Shown here in pieces: positions 10,083-18,674 of a stretch of 64,000 nucleotides of DNA. A model generated the notes under the pieces. It saw only the letters and a program-made list of their open reading frames with translations. It was not told where the DNA came from and did no database searches. The DNA comes from an uncultured beta proteobacterium (GTDB taxonomy: Bacteria; Pseudomonadota; Gammaproteobacteria; Burkholderiales; Burkholderiaceae), in NCBI GenBank assembly GCA_903900805.1, contig CAIUOP010000062.1, positions 1-64,000 of the forward strand, given 5' to 3'. The stretch's first letter is position 1. The number at the start of each line of letters is the position of its first letter. The translations under genes were made by a program, and so were the position numbers.

Positions 10083-10738
10083 TACAATTTCTCGCCCTTA
10101 TGATTCAACTTCAATAGTTTTTCCAAATCTTTTTTGATGAAAGCAAATTCCTTTGGAGAATTCGTGACTGGAAAATACATCATCTTTGCTGGACTTGGGT
10201 CAATCAACTGAATTTGTTGACCGGCGCCCTCTTTATTAAGCCAAGCCTCAAACTCAGTCCTCAATTTAGGATCTATTGGAAGCGCGACAACCTTGAACCC
10301 AGCGGCTTGCTCGTCATAAGCCTTTGCAACTTCAGGGTCGATAGGCTTACCATCGGTATTGATCCATAGGAGCTGGACGCGCTTACTTTCTCTACCCATG
10401 GCAACTTTCACCTGACGCATCAAAAAGAACGCTTCAATACATTCTTCATCTTTAATTTGGCATTTACCAGCAGGACGTGCGATTAATAAAGTCCACTTGC
10501 CTTGTAGCGGAACATCTAGCCATGCAGAATTAAATTCTTGGGCTGGGTAAACCAAAGTCCCAAACTTGGTTTTGCCACCCTCAGGCTTAATCACGTAGTA
10601 CGCCAAATAAGAAGCAATGACTGGAGCAGCACAAGCAAGCAAAAGCAAAAGCATTTGGATGCGGCCACGACGAGTCCGCGCATTGATTGCGACCGAATCA
10701 GTCTGCGAAGCCGGAATTAATAACTCTTTATCACTCAC
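10082..10738 (-). CDS. Membrane-anchored Sco/thioredoxin-like protein of the oxidase assembly operon
   Basis: Unnamed protein of 218 residues between SURF1 and ctaA. It has one N-terminal membrane segment (about 29-50) after a basic stretch (RTRRGR), then a periplasmic domain. The region around 80-130 (GKWTLLI, C93, C100, FFLMRQVKVAMG, VQLLWINTDG) resembles a thioredoxin or Sco fold with a cysteine pair widened to C-x6-C. I infer a role in copper or thiol handling during oxidase assembly; no named family is certain. The start is chosen as GTG 10738, two bases after the SURF1 stop. The frame extends to 10879, but that part lies inside SURF1. Confidence 0.75.
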   Translation of the reverse strand: MSDKELLIPASQTDSVAINARTRRGRIQMLLLLLACAAPVIASYLAYYVIKPEGGKTKFGTLVYPAQEFNSAWLDVPLQGKWTLLIARPAGKCQIKDEECIEAFFLMRQVKVAMGRESKRVQLLWINTDGKPIDPEVAKAYDEQAAGFKVVALPIDPKLRTEFEAWLNKEGAGQQIQLIDPSPAKMMYFPVTNSPKEFAFIKKDLEKLLKLNHKGEKL

Positions 10739-10740
10739 GC

Positions 10741-11520
10741 TTAATCCCCATTCATATCCTGCCGCCGATATTGCCGTAGGCCAGTAATTAACCAAAATAA
10801 GAAACCACAAACTGCTAAAGCAAACCACTGGAATGCATAAGCATAATGGCGATCGACTCCAGTCGTCAGAGGAGCCCACTCACGCAGTAAACCATCATCA
10901 TTAGCAGTGTCAACCTCTCGCAAAATGAAAGGGCTTTGCACCCAGCCACGTAGCCTGCCCTCAGCTAATAAATCAAAATTCTGTTCAATGCGCGGCTTAC
11001 CGGTGTCTAGGGGAGCTTTACCCTCACCAAGTGCATAGACCTTGCCGGGATGGGCAAACACAATACCTTCAATGGTGACCGCCTTGCCTGGTGTTTTCAC
11101 TGGCGGCAATAACTCTCGATCCTCATTATTACGAGGTGCCCAACCTCGATTAACCCAAAGAATCTCGTCGCGCCCTGCAAGCTGCAAAGGCATCATGAGA
11201 TAAAAACCAGACTGTGAGGTGTTACTTCCAGCACGAGGAATAGGTCTTGGCCGGTTATCTAACCAAATAGCTGCCTGCGGAATATATTGTCCACTAGCAA
11301 TCATGCGACGCTCACTCGCTTCCTCCAAGGTTAAAGGACCAGCATTCGCACTCAAAATTGGCAGCTGTTGCCGAGCCAATAAATTAGTAGCTAAGGCAAT
11401 CTTGCTGTCCGCTCTGTTCAGCTGCCAAATACCAGCGGCACAAGCAATTGCAACAACTAGCAAGGCTGATACAGTAGCAACTATGCGCTTGGCAATGAGA
11501 GCAGTAAAAAGCTTATTCAA
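10741..11520 (-). CDS. SURF1 family cytochrome oxidase assembly protein
   Basis: Assists heme A insertion into cytochrome oxidase subunit I. The 259-residue protein has the two-helix SURF1 layout: one membrane segment near 13-30 and one near 228-246 (FQWFALAVCGFLFWLI), flanking a periplasmic domain with GIWQLNRADSK, LDNRPR and LWVNRGW motifs. The start is TTG at 11520; an in-frame stop lies just upstream and no ATG is available. Divergent from the DUF2909 gene across 24 bases. First gene of the SURF1, Sco-like, ctaA, ctaB, SCO operon. Confidence 0.92.
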   Translation of the reverse strand: MNKLFTALIAKRIVATVSALLVVAIACAAGIWQLNRADSKIALATNLLARQQLPILSANAGPLTLEEASERRMIASGQYIPQAAIWLDNRPRPIPRAGSNTSQSGFYLMMPLQLAGRDEILWVNRGWAPRNNEDRELLPPVKTPGKAVTIEGIVFAHPGKVYALGEGKAPLDTGKPRIEQNFDLLAEGRLRGWVQSPFILREVDTANDDGLLREWAPLTTGVDRHYAYAFQWFALAVCGFLFWLITGLRQYRRQDMNGD

Positions 11521-11544
11521 GAGATTTAACTATAAGGATTTAAG

Positions 11545-11757
11545 ATGAAGTGGATTATTCCAATTGTCCTACTAATGATTGTTGCGAGTTTAGGATCAGC
11601 CTTGTATCACATGATGAAAGGTAGGGGTAATAGCTCCAAAATGGTTTACTCACTCATGCTACGCATTGGGCTATCACTTGCGCTATTTATTGGAATTCTC
11701 CTGGCCTATTACTTTGGCCTGATTGAAGCTACTGGCATTAAAGTGGGCACAAACTAA
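11545..11757 (+). CDS. Twin-transmembrane protein, DUF2909 family
   Basis: A 70-residue protein made almost entirely of two membrane helices (about 3-22 and 38-62) joined by a short basic loop (KGRGNSSK). This fits the DUF2909/twin-transmembrane family that commonly sits in betaproteobacterial oxidase clusters; its function is not known. It is the only plus-strand gene in the cluster, divergent from SURF1 and convergent with coxC, and is followed by a terminator. ATG at 11545. Confidence 0.82.
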   Translation: MKWIIPIVLLMIVASLGSALYHMMKGRGNSSKMVYSLMLRIGLSLALFIGILLAYYFGLIEATGIKVGTN

Positions 11758-11792
11758 AGCCTACTACATCAGAATAGAGTGCCTAAAAAATG

Positions 11793-11815
11793 AATCGGGG
11801 CTTGAGGCCCCGATT
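11793..11815. terminator. Hairpin terminator between DUF2909 gene and coxC
   Basis: AATCGGGGC and GCCCCGATT form a nine-pair stem around a five-base loop. It lies between the 3' ends of two convergent genes. On the plus strand it runs into GTTTATG; on the minus strand it is followed by CATTTTTTAGG. The better T-run on the minus side suggests it mainly ends the cox operon but could act both ways. Confidence 0.75.
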
Positions 11816-11826
11816 GTTTATGCAAC

Positions 11827-12681
11827 TTACATCCAGTACACAACGATGTAAAGTCCGAGCCAGACAACATCGACAAAGTGCCAATACCAGGCGGCACCTT
11901 CAAATGCAAAATGATTCGTAGAAGTAAAGTCGCCACGAATCATCCGGCGCAAAACGATCGCCAACATCGTGCCACCAAGGAATACGTGAAAGCCATGGAA
12001 GCCTGTCAGCATGAAAAAGGTTGAGCCATAAATGCCAGAGGTCAATTTCAAGTTGAGCTCATGGTAAGCATGGTAGTACTCGTAAACCTGGAATCCCAAG
12101 AAGATAAAACCTAAGCCAACAGTTGCAGCCAAGGCAATGATCGCCTTCTTCATGTGGTTTTCAACTAGCGCATGATGCGAAATCGTAATCGTTACACCAG
12201 AGCTCAGCAATAATAAAGTGTTGATAGTTGGAATTGGCCATGGGCCCATAGTAGTAAATTTCTCAACCAAACCAGCAGGCCCATCGTTAGGCCAAGCTGC
12301 TGAGAAGTTAGGCCAAATCAATTTACTTTCAACATCACCCAACCAAGGCATCGCAATATTACGTGCATAAAACAATGCAGAAAAGAAAGCGGCAAAGAAC
12401 ATAATTTCAGAGAAGATGAACCAAGCCATCGACCAACGATAAGAAACATCTACGTTGACACCATACTTGCCAGAATTTGACTCGGCAATCGTATCGCCAA
12501 ACCAGTTGTAGAGCACAAACAAAATCCATGCCACACCAATCAAACTCAGAGCGCCGCCCCAAGAGGTGCTATTGACCCAGCCAGACATACCCACACCAAA
12601 GGCGATTAAGCCGACTGCTGCCATAGCAGGATGTCTAGACAGGGCTGGGACAAAATAGTATGGGGTTGAATTGGATGACAT
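11827..12681 (-). CDS. coxC: Cytochrome c oxidase subunit III
   Basis: Seven-helix subunit III of the aa3-type terminal oxidase in the inner membrane. With the ATG at 12681 the protein is 284 residues (MSSNSTPYYFVP). The frame runs to a TTG at 12699, but an AGAGAGAG-type ribosome site sits just before the inner ATG. Family segments include FFAAFFSALFYAR, HHALVENHMKKAI, GFHGFHVFLGG and the C-terminal FEGAAWYWHFVDVVWLGLY. Last gene of the coxB-coxA-small protein-ctaG-DUF2970-coxC run. Confidence 0.95.
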   Translation of the reverse strand: MSSNSTPYYFVPALSRHPAMAAVGLIAFGVGMSGWVNSTSWGGALSLIGVAWILFVLYNWFGDTIAESNSGKYGVNVDVSYRWSMAWFIFSEIMFFAAFFSALFYARNIAMPWLGDVESKLIWPNFSAAWPNDGPAGLVEKFTTMGPWPIPTINTLLLLSSGVTITISHHALVENHMKKAIIALAATVGLGFIFLGFQVYEYYHAYHELNLKLTSGIYGSTFFMLTGFHGFHVFLGGTMLAIVLRRMIRGDFTSTNHFAFEGAAWYWHFVDVVWLGLYIVVYWM

Positions 12682-12711
12682 CTGACTCTCTCTATTCAAT
12701 CAAAAAAATAA

Positions 12712-12906
12712 TCAATGGGATACAACTACTTTCACTATCAATAGTAGGACAGCCATAAAAATCAAGGCCCCAACAACGCCTGCAATGATAATGTGTACAA
12801 AACTGAGTGAAGCTACATCTTCCTGCAAACCTGCCTTTTTACGCACTCCCAAGAAGCCCCACATGACGGCTTTCATAGACTGCATAAAGCTACTTTTCTT
12901 CTTCAT
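12712..12906 (-). CDS. DUF2970 small membrane protein
   Basis: A 64-residue protein with a basic N-terminus, the segment MKAVMWGFLGVRKKAGLQED and one membrane helix at about 38-60. This pattern matches the DUF2970 family found next to cytochrome oxidase genes in betaproteobacteria; no biochemical role is established. Its ATG overlaps the ctaG stop by four bases (ATGA) and it lies 30 bases before coxC, so it is made with the oxidase. Confidence 0.85.
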   Translation of the reverse strand: MKKKSSFMQSMKAVMWGFLGVRKKAGLQEDVASLSFVHIIIAGVVGALIFMAVLLLIVKVVVSH

Positions 12907-13487
12907 AACAATACCTTCGATTTAGGCGCAGGCGGTGTACCACCCAAGCCCAACTCAAAGAAGGTATATGACAAGGTGATTGTCTTTACATCATCAGGCA
13001 AGCCTGCATCAATTACAAAAATTACCGGCATCTTCTTCGTTTCATTTACTGCTAGTGTTTGTTCTTGGAAACAAAAACACTCTAATTTAGTAAAAAACTC
13101 TGTTGCACTTTTAGGCGCATAACTCGGTATTGCTTGTGCCCGCACTGTACGCCCAAGATTGTTTGTCACTTCATACACAATCTCAGTCATTTCACCAGGA
13201 TGAACCTCTAAAAAATTCTTCACTGGCTTAAAAGTGAAAGGCCCTCGGCTATTAGAGTCAAATTCAATAGTCACCGTACGTGCATAGTTCACTTGTGTAT
13301 TACCGACGCGATTAGGGCTAAAGGCACGTACACCGTAATCATTCTTACTGGTGACCACATTAATTCCAGTAACCTCACACAAGGCTTTATACATTGGAAC
13401 TAAAGCATAGCCAAAACCAAACATCATCACAGCTGCAATTAAGAGCTTTAATAAAATCTGACGATTGAGAGTTTGAGTAGTAACCAT
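12903..13487 (-). CDS. ctaG: Cytochrome c oxidase assembly protein CtaG/Cox11
   Basis: Membrane-anchored copper chaperone that delivers copper to CuB of subunit I. With the ATG at 13487 it is 194 residues. One N-terminal membrane helix spans about 11-30, with a conserved cysteine C37, then an immunoglobulin-like beta domain. The copper motif is C137-F-C139 in ECFCFQEQ, typical of Cox11. The frame extends to a TTG at 13505, but the inner ATG (MVTTQTLNRQ) fits the family better. Its stop overlaps the DUF2970 start. Confidence 0.94.
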   Translation of the reverse strand: MVTTQTLNRQILLKLLIAAVMMFGFGYALVPMYKALCEVTGINVVTSKNDYGVRAFSPNRVGNTQVNYARTVTIEFDSNSRGPFTFKPVKNFLEVHPGEMTEIVYEVTNNLGRTVRAQAIPSYAPKSATEFFTKLECFCFQEQTLAVNETKKMPVIFVIDAGLPDDVKTITLSYTFFELGLGGTPPAPKSKVLL

Positions 13488-13501
13488 CGCAATATATGGG
13501 A

Positions 13502-13633
13502 TCAACCCAACCAGCTCCGTTTAATCACAATTCCAATAAAAAAGATTAGAACAATACTGAGAAGAACAAACCCTAATCTGCGATTACTCGCAACTAGGGC
13601 TTGTTTTGCCGAAGAATTAAATTCCTGCTTCAC
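13502..13633 (-). CDS. Cytochrome oxidase small assembly protein (43 aa)
   Basis: A short single-helix protein read from a GTG at 13633, overlapping the last 17 bases of coxA. A basic stretch (ASNRRLG) leads into a membrane helix ([17 protein letters not shown]). Position between coxA and ctaG and this layout match the small oxidase assembly proteins annotated in many Burkholderiales. The open frame runs farther upstream (to 13717) but only as a shadow of coxA. The start codon is an inference because no ATG is available. Confidence 0.72.
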   Translation of the reverse strand: MKQEFNSSAKQALVASNRRLGFVLLSIVLIFFIGIVIKRSWLG

Positions 13634-15236
13634 GCATCTGCTCTGCACTAGGCGGAGTCTCAAAAGTATGATGAGGCGCTGGTGAAGGTATTGTCCACTC
13701 CAAGCCCTTGGCGCCATCCCATGGATTCATTGCTGCTTTTTGGCCCTGACCACGATAAGCAGGCATTACTACGAAGAGCAAGAAATACACTTGTGATAAG
13801 CCAAACCCTAAGGCGCCAATTGAAGCAATAGCATTGAAGTCAGCAAACTGTGTTGGATAGTCCGCATAACGACGCGGCATACCGGCCAAACCCAAGAAGT
13901 GCATTGGGAAGAAGGTCAGATTAAAGAAAATCATAGAAGACCAGAAGTGGATCTTGCCACGAGTTTCATTTGCCATATAACCGGTCCACTTTGGACACCA
14001 GTAGTAAAAACCAGCGAACATTGCAAACAAAGAGCCGGCTACCAAAACATAATGGAAGTGCGCCACCACGTAATAAGTATCTTGAACGCCAATATCAATT
14101 GGCGCCAGTGCCAAAATTAATCCAGTAAAGCCACCCATCGTAAATACAAAAATAAAACCGATGGCCCATAACATTGGGGTTTCAAAGGTCATCGAACCTT
14201 TCCACATCGTTGCAACCCAGTTAAAAATCTTTACACCCGTTGGTACAGCAATCAACATGGTTGCATACATGAAGAACAACTGACCAGTCACAGGCATACC
14301 AGTTGCAAACATATGGTGAGCCCAAACAATAAATGACAAGATCGCGATAGACGATGTTGCATAAACCATGGAGCTATAACCAAACAAAGTTTTTCTAGAG
14401 AAGACGGGAACGATTTCACTCACGATTCCAAATGCTGGAAGAATCATGATGTAAACCTCTGGATGACCAAAGAACCAAAAAATATGCTGGAACATCACTG
14501 GGTCACCGCCACCTACTGCAGAGAAGAATGAGGTACCAAAGTGACGGTCAGTCAAGACCATGGTGATTGCACCGGCCAATACAGGCATCACAGCGATCAA
14601 CAGGTAGGCTGTAATTAACCAAGTCCAGCAGAACATGGGCATCTTCATCAAAGTCATGCCAGGAGCACGCATGTTCAAGATAGTCACGATGATATTGATC
14701 GAACCCATGATGGAAGAGGCGCCTAATAAATGGAGGGCAAAAATTGCCATGTCCATTCCAGGACCCATTTGCAAACTCAATGGGGCGTAAATTGTCCAAC
14801 CACCTGATGGGGCACCGCCAGGCACAAGGAATGAACCAAATAACAATAGTGCGGCCACTGGCAAAATCCAGAAGCTAAAGTTATTCATACGAGCAAATGC
14901 CATATCAGATGCGCCGATTTGCAAAGGCACCATCCAGTTAGCAAAACCAACGAAAGCTGGCATGATTGCACCGAACACCATTACTAAACCATGCATGGTG
15001 GTTAATTGGTTAAAAAACTCTGGGCGCAAGAATTGCAAGCCTGGCTGGAATAATTCCAAACGAATTCCCAAAGCCATCACGCCGCCAGCCAATAAGCTGA
15101 TAAACGAGAAAATCAAATACATAGTACCGATATCTTTATGGTTGGTTGCGAACAACCAACGGCGCCAACCATGTGGCGTGTGATCATCGTGTGCATGATC
15201 GTGTGCGTGGTCTATGGTAGTAGAGACTGTGCTCAT
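13617..15236 (-). CDS. coxA: Cytochrome c oxidase subunit I
   Basis: Catalytic subunit of the aa3 heme-copper oxidase: reduces O2 to water and pumps protons. The 539-residue protein has twelve expected helices. Ligands seen are H82 and H395 for heme a, H393 for heme a3, and H258, H307 and H308 for CuB. The cross-linked pair H258-Y262 occurs in HPEVY. The N-terminus before the first conserved segment is histidine-rich (H10 to H22, six His), possibly a metal-binding tail. It lies 43 bases after coxB. Synonym ctaD. Confidence 0.97.
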   Translation of the reverse strand: MSTVSTTIDHAHDHAHDDHTPHGWRRWLFATNHKDIGTMYLIFSFISLLAGGVMALGIRLELFQPGLQFLRPEFFNQLTTMHGLVMVFGAIMPAFVGFANWMVPLQIGASDMAFARMNNFSFWILPVAALLLFGSFLVPGGAPSGGWTIYAPLSLQMGPGMDMAIFALHLLGASSIMGSINIIVTILNMRAPGMTLMKMPMFCWTWLITAYLLIAVMPVLAGAITMVLTDRHFGTSFFSAVGGGDPVMFQHIFWFFGHPEVYIMILPAFGIVSEIVPVFSRKTLFGYSSMVYATSSIAILSFIVWAHHMFATGMPVTGQLFFMYATMLIAVPTGVKIFNWVATMWKGSMTFETPMLWAIGFIFVFTMGGFTGLILALAPIDIGVQDTYYVVAHFHYVLVAGSLFAMFAGFYYWCPKWTGYMANETRGKIHFWSSMIFFNLTFFPMHFLGLAGMPRRYADYPTQFADFNAIASIGALGFGLSQVYFLLFVVMPAYRGQGQKAAMNPWDGAKGLEWTIPSPAPHHTFETPPSAEQMREAGI

Positions 15237-15279
15237 GGATTACTCCGGTTTCGTTTTTATCTGTATTAGTTAATCTGTA

Positions 15280-16437
15280 TTACTTGCCAGCCCGTACGGT
15301 AATAATTTCTTGGGTCTGAGTTATTTCGCCCGTCTTATTACCCCATGAGTTACGGGTGTAGGTCATGACCGCAGCAATATCGCCATCAGAAATTACGCCA
15401 GCCCATTTCGGCATCGCGCCCTTACCATTGAGAAGAATATTGTATTGACCCGCTTTTGGACCCAATACCACTTTGCTGCCATCCAATGCCGGGAATGCGC
15501 CAGCACCTTTACCATTTGCCTGATGGCATGCAGCACAGTTAGCTGCATACACTTTTGCGCCGCGCTCTTTTTGCTCGTCCATGGTGTAAACCTTAGATGG
15601 GTCTTCGCCACCAGCACCCATTTCTTTTTTCTTTTCAGCAACCCAAGCTGTGTAGTCCTCTTGCGAAACAACTCTCACAACGATGGGCATAAAGGCATGC
15701 TGTGCACCGCACAACTCAGAACATTGGCCGCGGAAAGTACCAATCTTTTCAGCCCTAAACCAAGTATCACGTACAAATCCCGGGATCGCATCTTGCTTTA
15801 CGCCAAACGCTGGAATAGTCCAAGCATGAATCACATCATTAGCAGTAGTAATCAAACGAATTTTCTTGCCAACAGGCACAACCATTTCGTTATCCACTTC
15901 CATCAAATAGGTATTTGATTTTGGTGCGAGGTTGTTAATTGCTTCACGTGAAGTTGATAAGGTAGACAAGAAGCTAATGCCCTCACCTTCACCTTTGATG
16001 TAGTCGTAACCCCATTTCCACTGATAACCAGTAGTTTTAATGGTGATATCTGAATTCGTTGTATCTTTCATCGCCACAACTGTTTTAGTTGCTGGCAATG
16101 CCATACCGATCACGATCAACAGTGGAATCACTGTCCAAATAATTTCAACTGTTGTGCTCTCGTGGAAAGAGGCTGATTTGTGACCTAATGATTTACGATG
16201 CTTCAGGATGGAGTAAAACATCACCCCAAATACGCCAACGAAAATCACTGCGCAGATCACCAACATCATCCAATGTAACCAGTGGATTTCTTGCATGATT
16301 TTGGTTGCGGGTGCAGGAAAATTCAGCTGATATAAAGCCGGGCCACCAGGCATATTTTCTGCGGCCTGCGCAAAAGCAGCACCAAAGGCTGTTACTAAAT
16401 AGAGCAAAGCCCTAGTGACTTTTCCAAATAAATTCAT
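15280..16437 (-). CDS. coxB: Cytochrome c oxidase subunit II with fused cytochrome c domain
   Basis: Carries the CuA centre that takes electrons from cytochrome c. The 385-residue protein has a signal peptide (about 1-26) and two membrane helices (about 56-78 and 98-118). CuA ligands are H204, C239, C243, H247 and M250 in the CSELCGAQHAFM segment. A C-terminal cytochrome c domain carries CAACH at 301-305, making this a caa3-like subunit II. First gene of the oxidase operon, preceded by a good promoter at 16528-16556. Synonym ctaC. Confidence 0.97.
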   Translation of the reverse strand: MNLFGKVTRALLYLVTAFGAAFAQAAENMPGGPALYQLNFPAPATKIMQEIHWLHWMMLVICAVIFVGVFGVMFYSILKHRKSLGHKSASFHESTTVEIIWTVIPLLIVIGMALPATKTVVAMKDTTNSDITIKTTGYQWKWGYDYIKGEGEGISFLSTLSTSREAINNLAPKSNTYLMEVDNEMVVPVGKKIRLITTANDVIHAWTIPAFGVKQDAIPGFVRDTWFRAEKIGTFRGQCSELCGAQHAFMPIVVRVVSQEDYTAWVAEKKKEMGAGGEDPSKVYTMDEQKERGAKVYAANCAACHQANGKGAGAFPALDGSKVVLGPKAGQYNILLNGKGAMPKWAGVISDGDIAAVMTYTRNSWGNKTGEITQTQEIITVRAGK

Positions 16438-16527
16438 CTTATTCTCTGTTTATTGTCGTGAGCAAGGTTCTTAAATACGCTACAAAATGCTCAAAAAAGC
16501 GGTTTCAAGCCATTACGTTCAGCGATG

Positions 16528-16556
16528 ATTATAGGGTTAATTGTGCACAACAACAA
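16528..16556 (-). promoter_or_regulatory. Probable sigma-70 promoter of the coxB operon
   Basis: On the minus strand a perfect TATAAT (16533 down to 16528) is preceded, with a 17-base spacer, by TTGTTG (16556 down to 16551). It lies about 90 bases upstream of the coxB ATG. A ten-base palindrome TTGTGCACAA sits in the spacer at 16541-16550 and could be an operator. The rest of the 193-base gap between coxB and the methyltransferase gene shows nothing else I can name. Confidence 0.6.
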
Positions 16557-16630
16557 ATCTGAAGAACTTGGCTTCATTCAATCTTGACAATGCTTAAAAT
16601 GATAGTAAGCACTTACACTTAAGCAGAATC

Positions 16631-17416
16631 TCACCTAGTCTTGCGCCCAATTTGGTTTACATCAATATAGGCGACACTATCCTGCGACTTAGCGAGGCGC
16701 TTTCCGATGGCCCATGCATGTCCATAGACCACCTCTAAAGTCATTTTTTTCGGTAAAACACCCGGCTGAGGAACTTCCACTAGAGGTATTTGAAGCAATT
16801 GGAGCGCCGCCGCATCAACCAATAAAAGATCATCTGACCCGTAATCAAGACTTATAAATTCCATATCCATTACGGGATCAGAAAAACGCTCTCCCAGTAG
16901 AGCATCTCCCATATCGTGCATATCCCAAGGGCTCAATAGATTCTTGAATTTCATCAGACTAGGCTCAAGAGCGCGCAGCTCCTTTCCAGTATCGGGACCT
17001 AAATAAGCAAAAGTAATGAGGCCGCCCTCTCGCAAAACGCGCCAACACTCTCGTAAGAAATATTGTGGATCAGGCAAGTCTTGCATTAAAAGATCGCTGA
17101 ATACTAAATCTACAGAATTATCAGGAAGATTAAATTTGCCTGTTGCTAAGTAATGAGAAAAAAGAGTTGTATTACTTCGAAATACGGATCGCCAATTGGC
17201 GATCGCTTTTGAGCGCCACATTGCAAAACTCGTAATGCCCGGTTCTGCAATGCTATGAATATTTGCGTTGGGATAGCGTTTTGCAAAAGATGCCAAATGC
17301 TTTCCAGGAAAATCTGGAGTAATTAATACATCTTTTACATCGAGTTTGACGATATCGAGTTTTTGCAACATGCGGTCTGCAATTTCGTCTTGTAACCATC
17401 TGATCGGCTGGGTCAT
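16631..17416 (-). CDS. BioC-like methyltransferase-fold protein with degenerate motif I
   Basis: A 261-residue protein with a class I methyltransferase layout. The later motifs are readable (VDLVFSDLLMQDLPDP, then ECWRVLREGGLITFAYLGP), resembling BioC-type enzymes. The glycine-rich SAM loop that should be LDxGxGxG is VLITPDFPGKH (30-40), so SAM binding is doubtful or altered. It could act in biotin precursor synthesis or be a pseudo-enzyme; no biotin genes are adjacent. Divergent from comF across 23 bases, a pairing common in related genomes. Confidence 0.7.
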   Translation of the reverse strand: MTQPIRWLQDEIADRMLQKLDIVKLDVKDVLITPDFPGKHLASFAKRYPNANIHSIAEPGITSFAMWRSKAIANWRSVFRSNTTLFSHYLATGKFNLPDNSVDLVFSDLLMQDLPDPQYFLRECWRVLREGGLITFAYLGPDTGKELRALEPSLMKFKNLLSPWDMHDMGDALLGERFSDPVMDMEFISLDYGSDDLLLVDAAALQLLQIPLVEVPQPGVLPKKMTLEVVYGHAWAIGKRLAKSQDSVAYIDVNQIGRKTR

Positions 17417-17439
17417 ATGATCAGTATACTCAGCGCCCT

Positions 17440-18189
17440 ATGCGATTTCTAGAGAAGCTTTTTCAATTCATAAGTAGCCAAGTTTTACCGAGTGCTTGTA
17501 TAGTTTGCGAGCATCATCAACAGAACTCCATTTGCAAGTACTGCTTAGAATCTTTAGATGCTGATAGCTTGTTAAATTATGAATGCTGCTATCAATGCGG
17601 CATCAATTTAAACACCTTGGAACTCGAAGAACAGCGCTGCGAACAGTGTAGTATTCGCCCCCCGTATTTTGATGAGACATATTGCCTAGATCGTTATGAA
17701 GGAGCACTACAGCATGCGATCCATCAACTTAAATACCAAAAGCGTCTGGCCTATGCGCATGGGCTTGCAAATGCATGGAATCACATTTTTTCAAATCAAC
17801 TCAAAAAGATTAGAGCAAATTATCTTCTTCCTGTGCCACTAAGTACTCAAAAATTATCTGCCCGAGGCTTTAATCAGAGCTGGGAAATTGCTCGCAGAAT
17901 TACTTGCAATCCTAGTATTAGAAAATTGCCTCATGCAATTAAGCGCCACCACCATGAATTTCAACAAGCAGGGGGTAAGCTTGCTAGCCGGAATTTAGCA
18001 ATTCAGGGCGTCTTTTATGTTGATGACCACTTTATTGAGCTTTTGCGGGATCAAAGCATCATCATTTTTGATGACGTTATGACAAGCGGAGCCACTCTTA
18101 ATGAAATCGCCCGCGTTCTGAAGGACAATGGTGTATCACACGTCACTAACTGGGTTTTGCTTAGAACAGCAAAAGTACCGCATGTTTAA
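17440..18189 (+). CDS. comF: ComF family protein
   Basis: Phosphoribosyltransferase-fold protein related to Bacillus ComFC and Haemophilus Com101, linked to natural transformation. An N-terminal zinc-finger-like region has paired cysteines (C20/C23, C32/C35, C50/C53, C67/C70). The C-terminal PRPP-binding motif is IIIFDDVMTSGAT (207-219). At 249 residues the length is usual. The stop overlaps the trmL start by eight bases, so the two are translated together. Confidence 0.88.
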   Translation: MRFLEKLFQFISSQVLPSACIVCEHHQQNSICKYCLESLDADSLLNYECCYQCGINLNTLELEEQRCEQCSIRPPYFDETYCLDRYEGALQHAIHQLKYQKRLAYAHGLANAWNHIFSNQLKKIRANYLLPVPLSTQKLSARGFNQSWEIARRITCNPSIRKLPHAIKRHHHEFQQAGGKLASRNLAIQGVFYVDDHFIELLRDQSIIIFDDVMTSGATLNEIARVLKDNGVSHVTNWVLLRTAKVPHV

Positions 18190-18652
18190 TATTGTTTTAT
18201 TCGAACCAGAAATCCCACCAAATACTGGCAACATCATTAGACTTTGCGCTAATACTGGAGCAAAGCTGCATTTAATTGAGCCCTTGGGTTTTCCCATGGA
18301 AGATGCCAAGCTACGAAGAGCAGGACTTGACTATCACGAGTTTGCAAAAGTAAAAGTTCATGCCAATTGGGCGCAATTTTTGAAAGACGAGCAACCGAAT
18401 CCACAGCATCTTTTTGCTTTAACAACCAAAGGAAGTGGCAAGTTTCATGAGGGCGCATATGCCCCTAATGATTACTTTATTTTTGGTTCGGAAACTAAGG
18501 GCATTACTGATGAGGTTCGTAACTCCATCCCAGAAAACAATCGAATGCGCTTGGCAATGCAAGATAGCAGCCGCAGCTTGAATTTATCTAATACTGTAGC
18601 GATTGTGGTCTATGAAGCCTGGCGCCAGAACGGCCTTGTAGGCGGCCAGTGA
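18182..18652 (+). CDS. trmL: tRNA (cytidine(34)-2'-O)-methyltransferase TrmL
   Basis: SPOUT-class enzyme that 2'-O-methylates the wobble base of certain leucine tRNAs. With the ATG at 18182 the protein is 156 residues, the family norm. It opens MFNIVLFEPEIPPNTGNIIRLCANTG, has FGSETKGI in the knot region and ends with a SLNLSNTVAIVVYEA motif. The longer frame from 18128 lies inside comF and is not used. Confidence 0.95.
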   Translation: MFNIVLFEPEIPPNTGNIIRLCANTGAKLHLIEPLGFPMEDAKLRRAGLDYHEFAKVKVHANWAQFLKDEQPNPQHLFALTTKGSGKFHEGAYAPNDYFIFGSETKGITDEVRNSIPENNRMRLAMQDSSRSLNLSNTVAIVVYEAWRQNGLVGGQ

Positions 18653-18674
18653 GTACTTAATTAATTGGGTATTA

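Noticed and set aside
15445-15918. 157-codon open frame opposite coxB
   Set aside because: Antisense to the CuA and cytochrome c domains of subunit II; no recognisable protein features.
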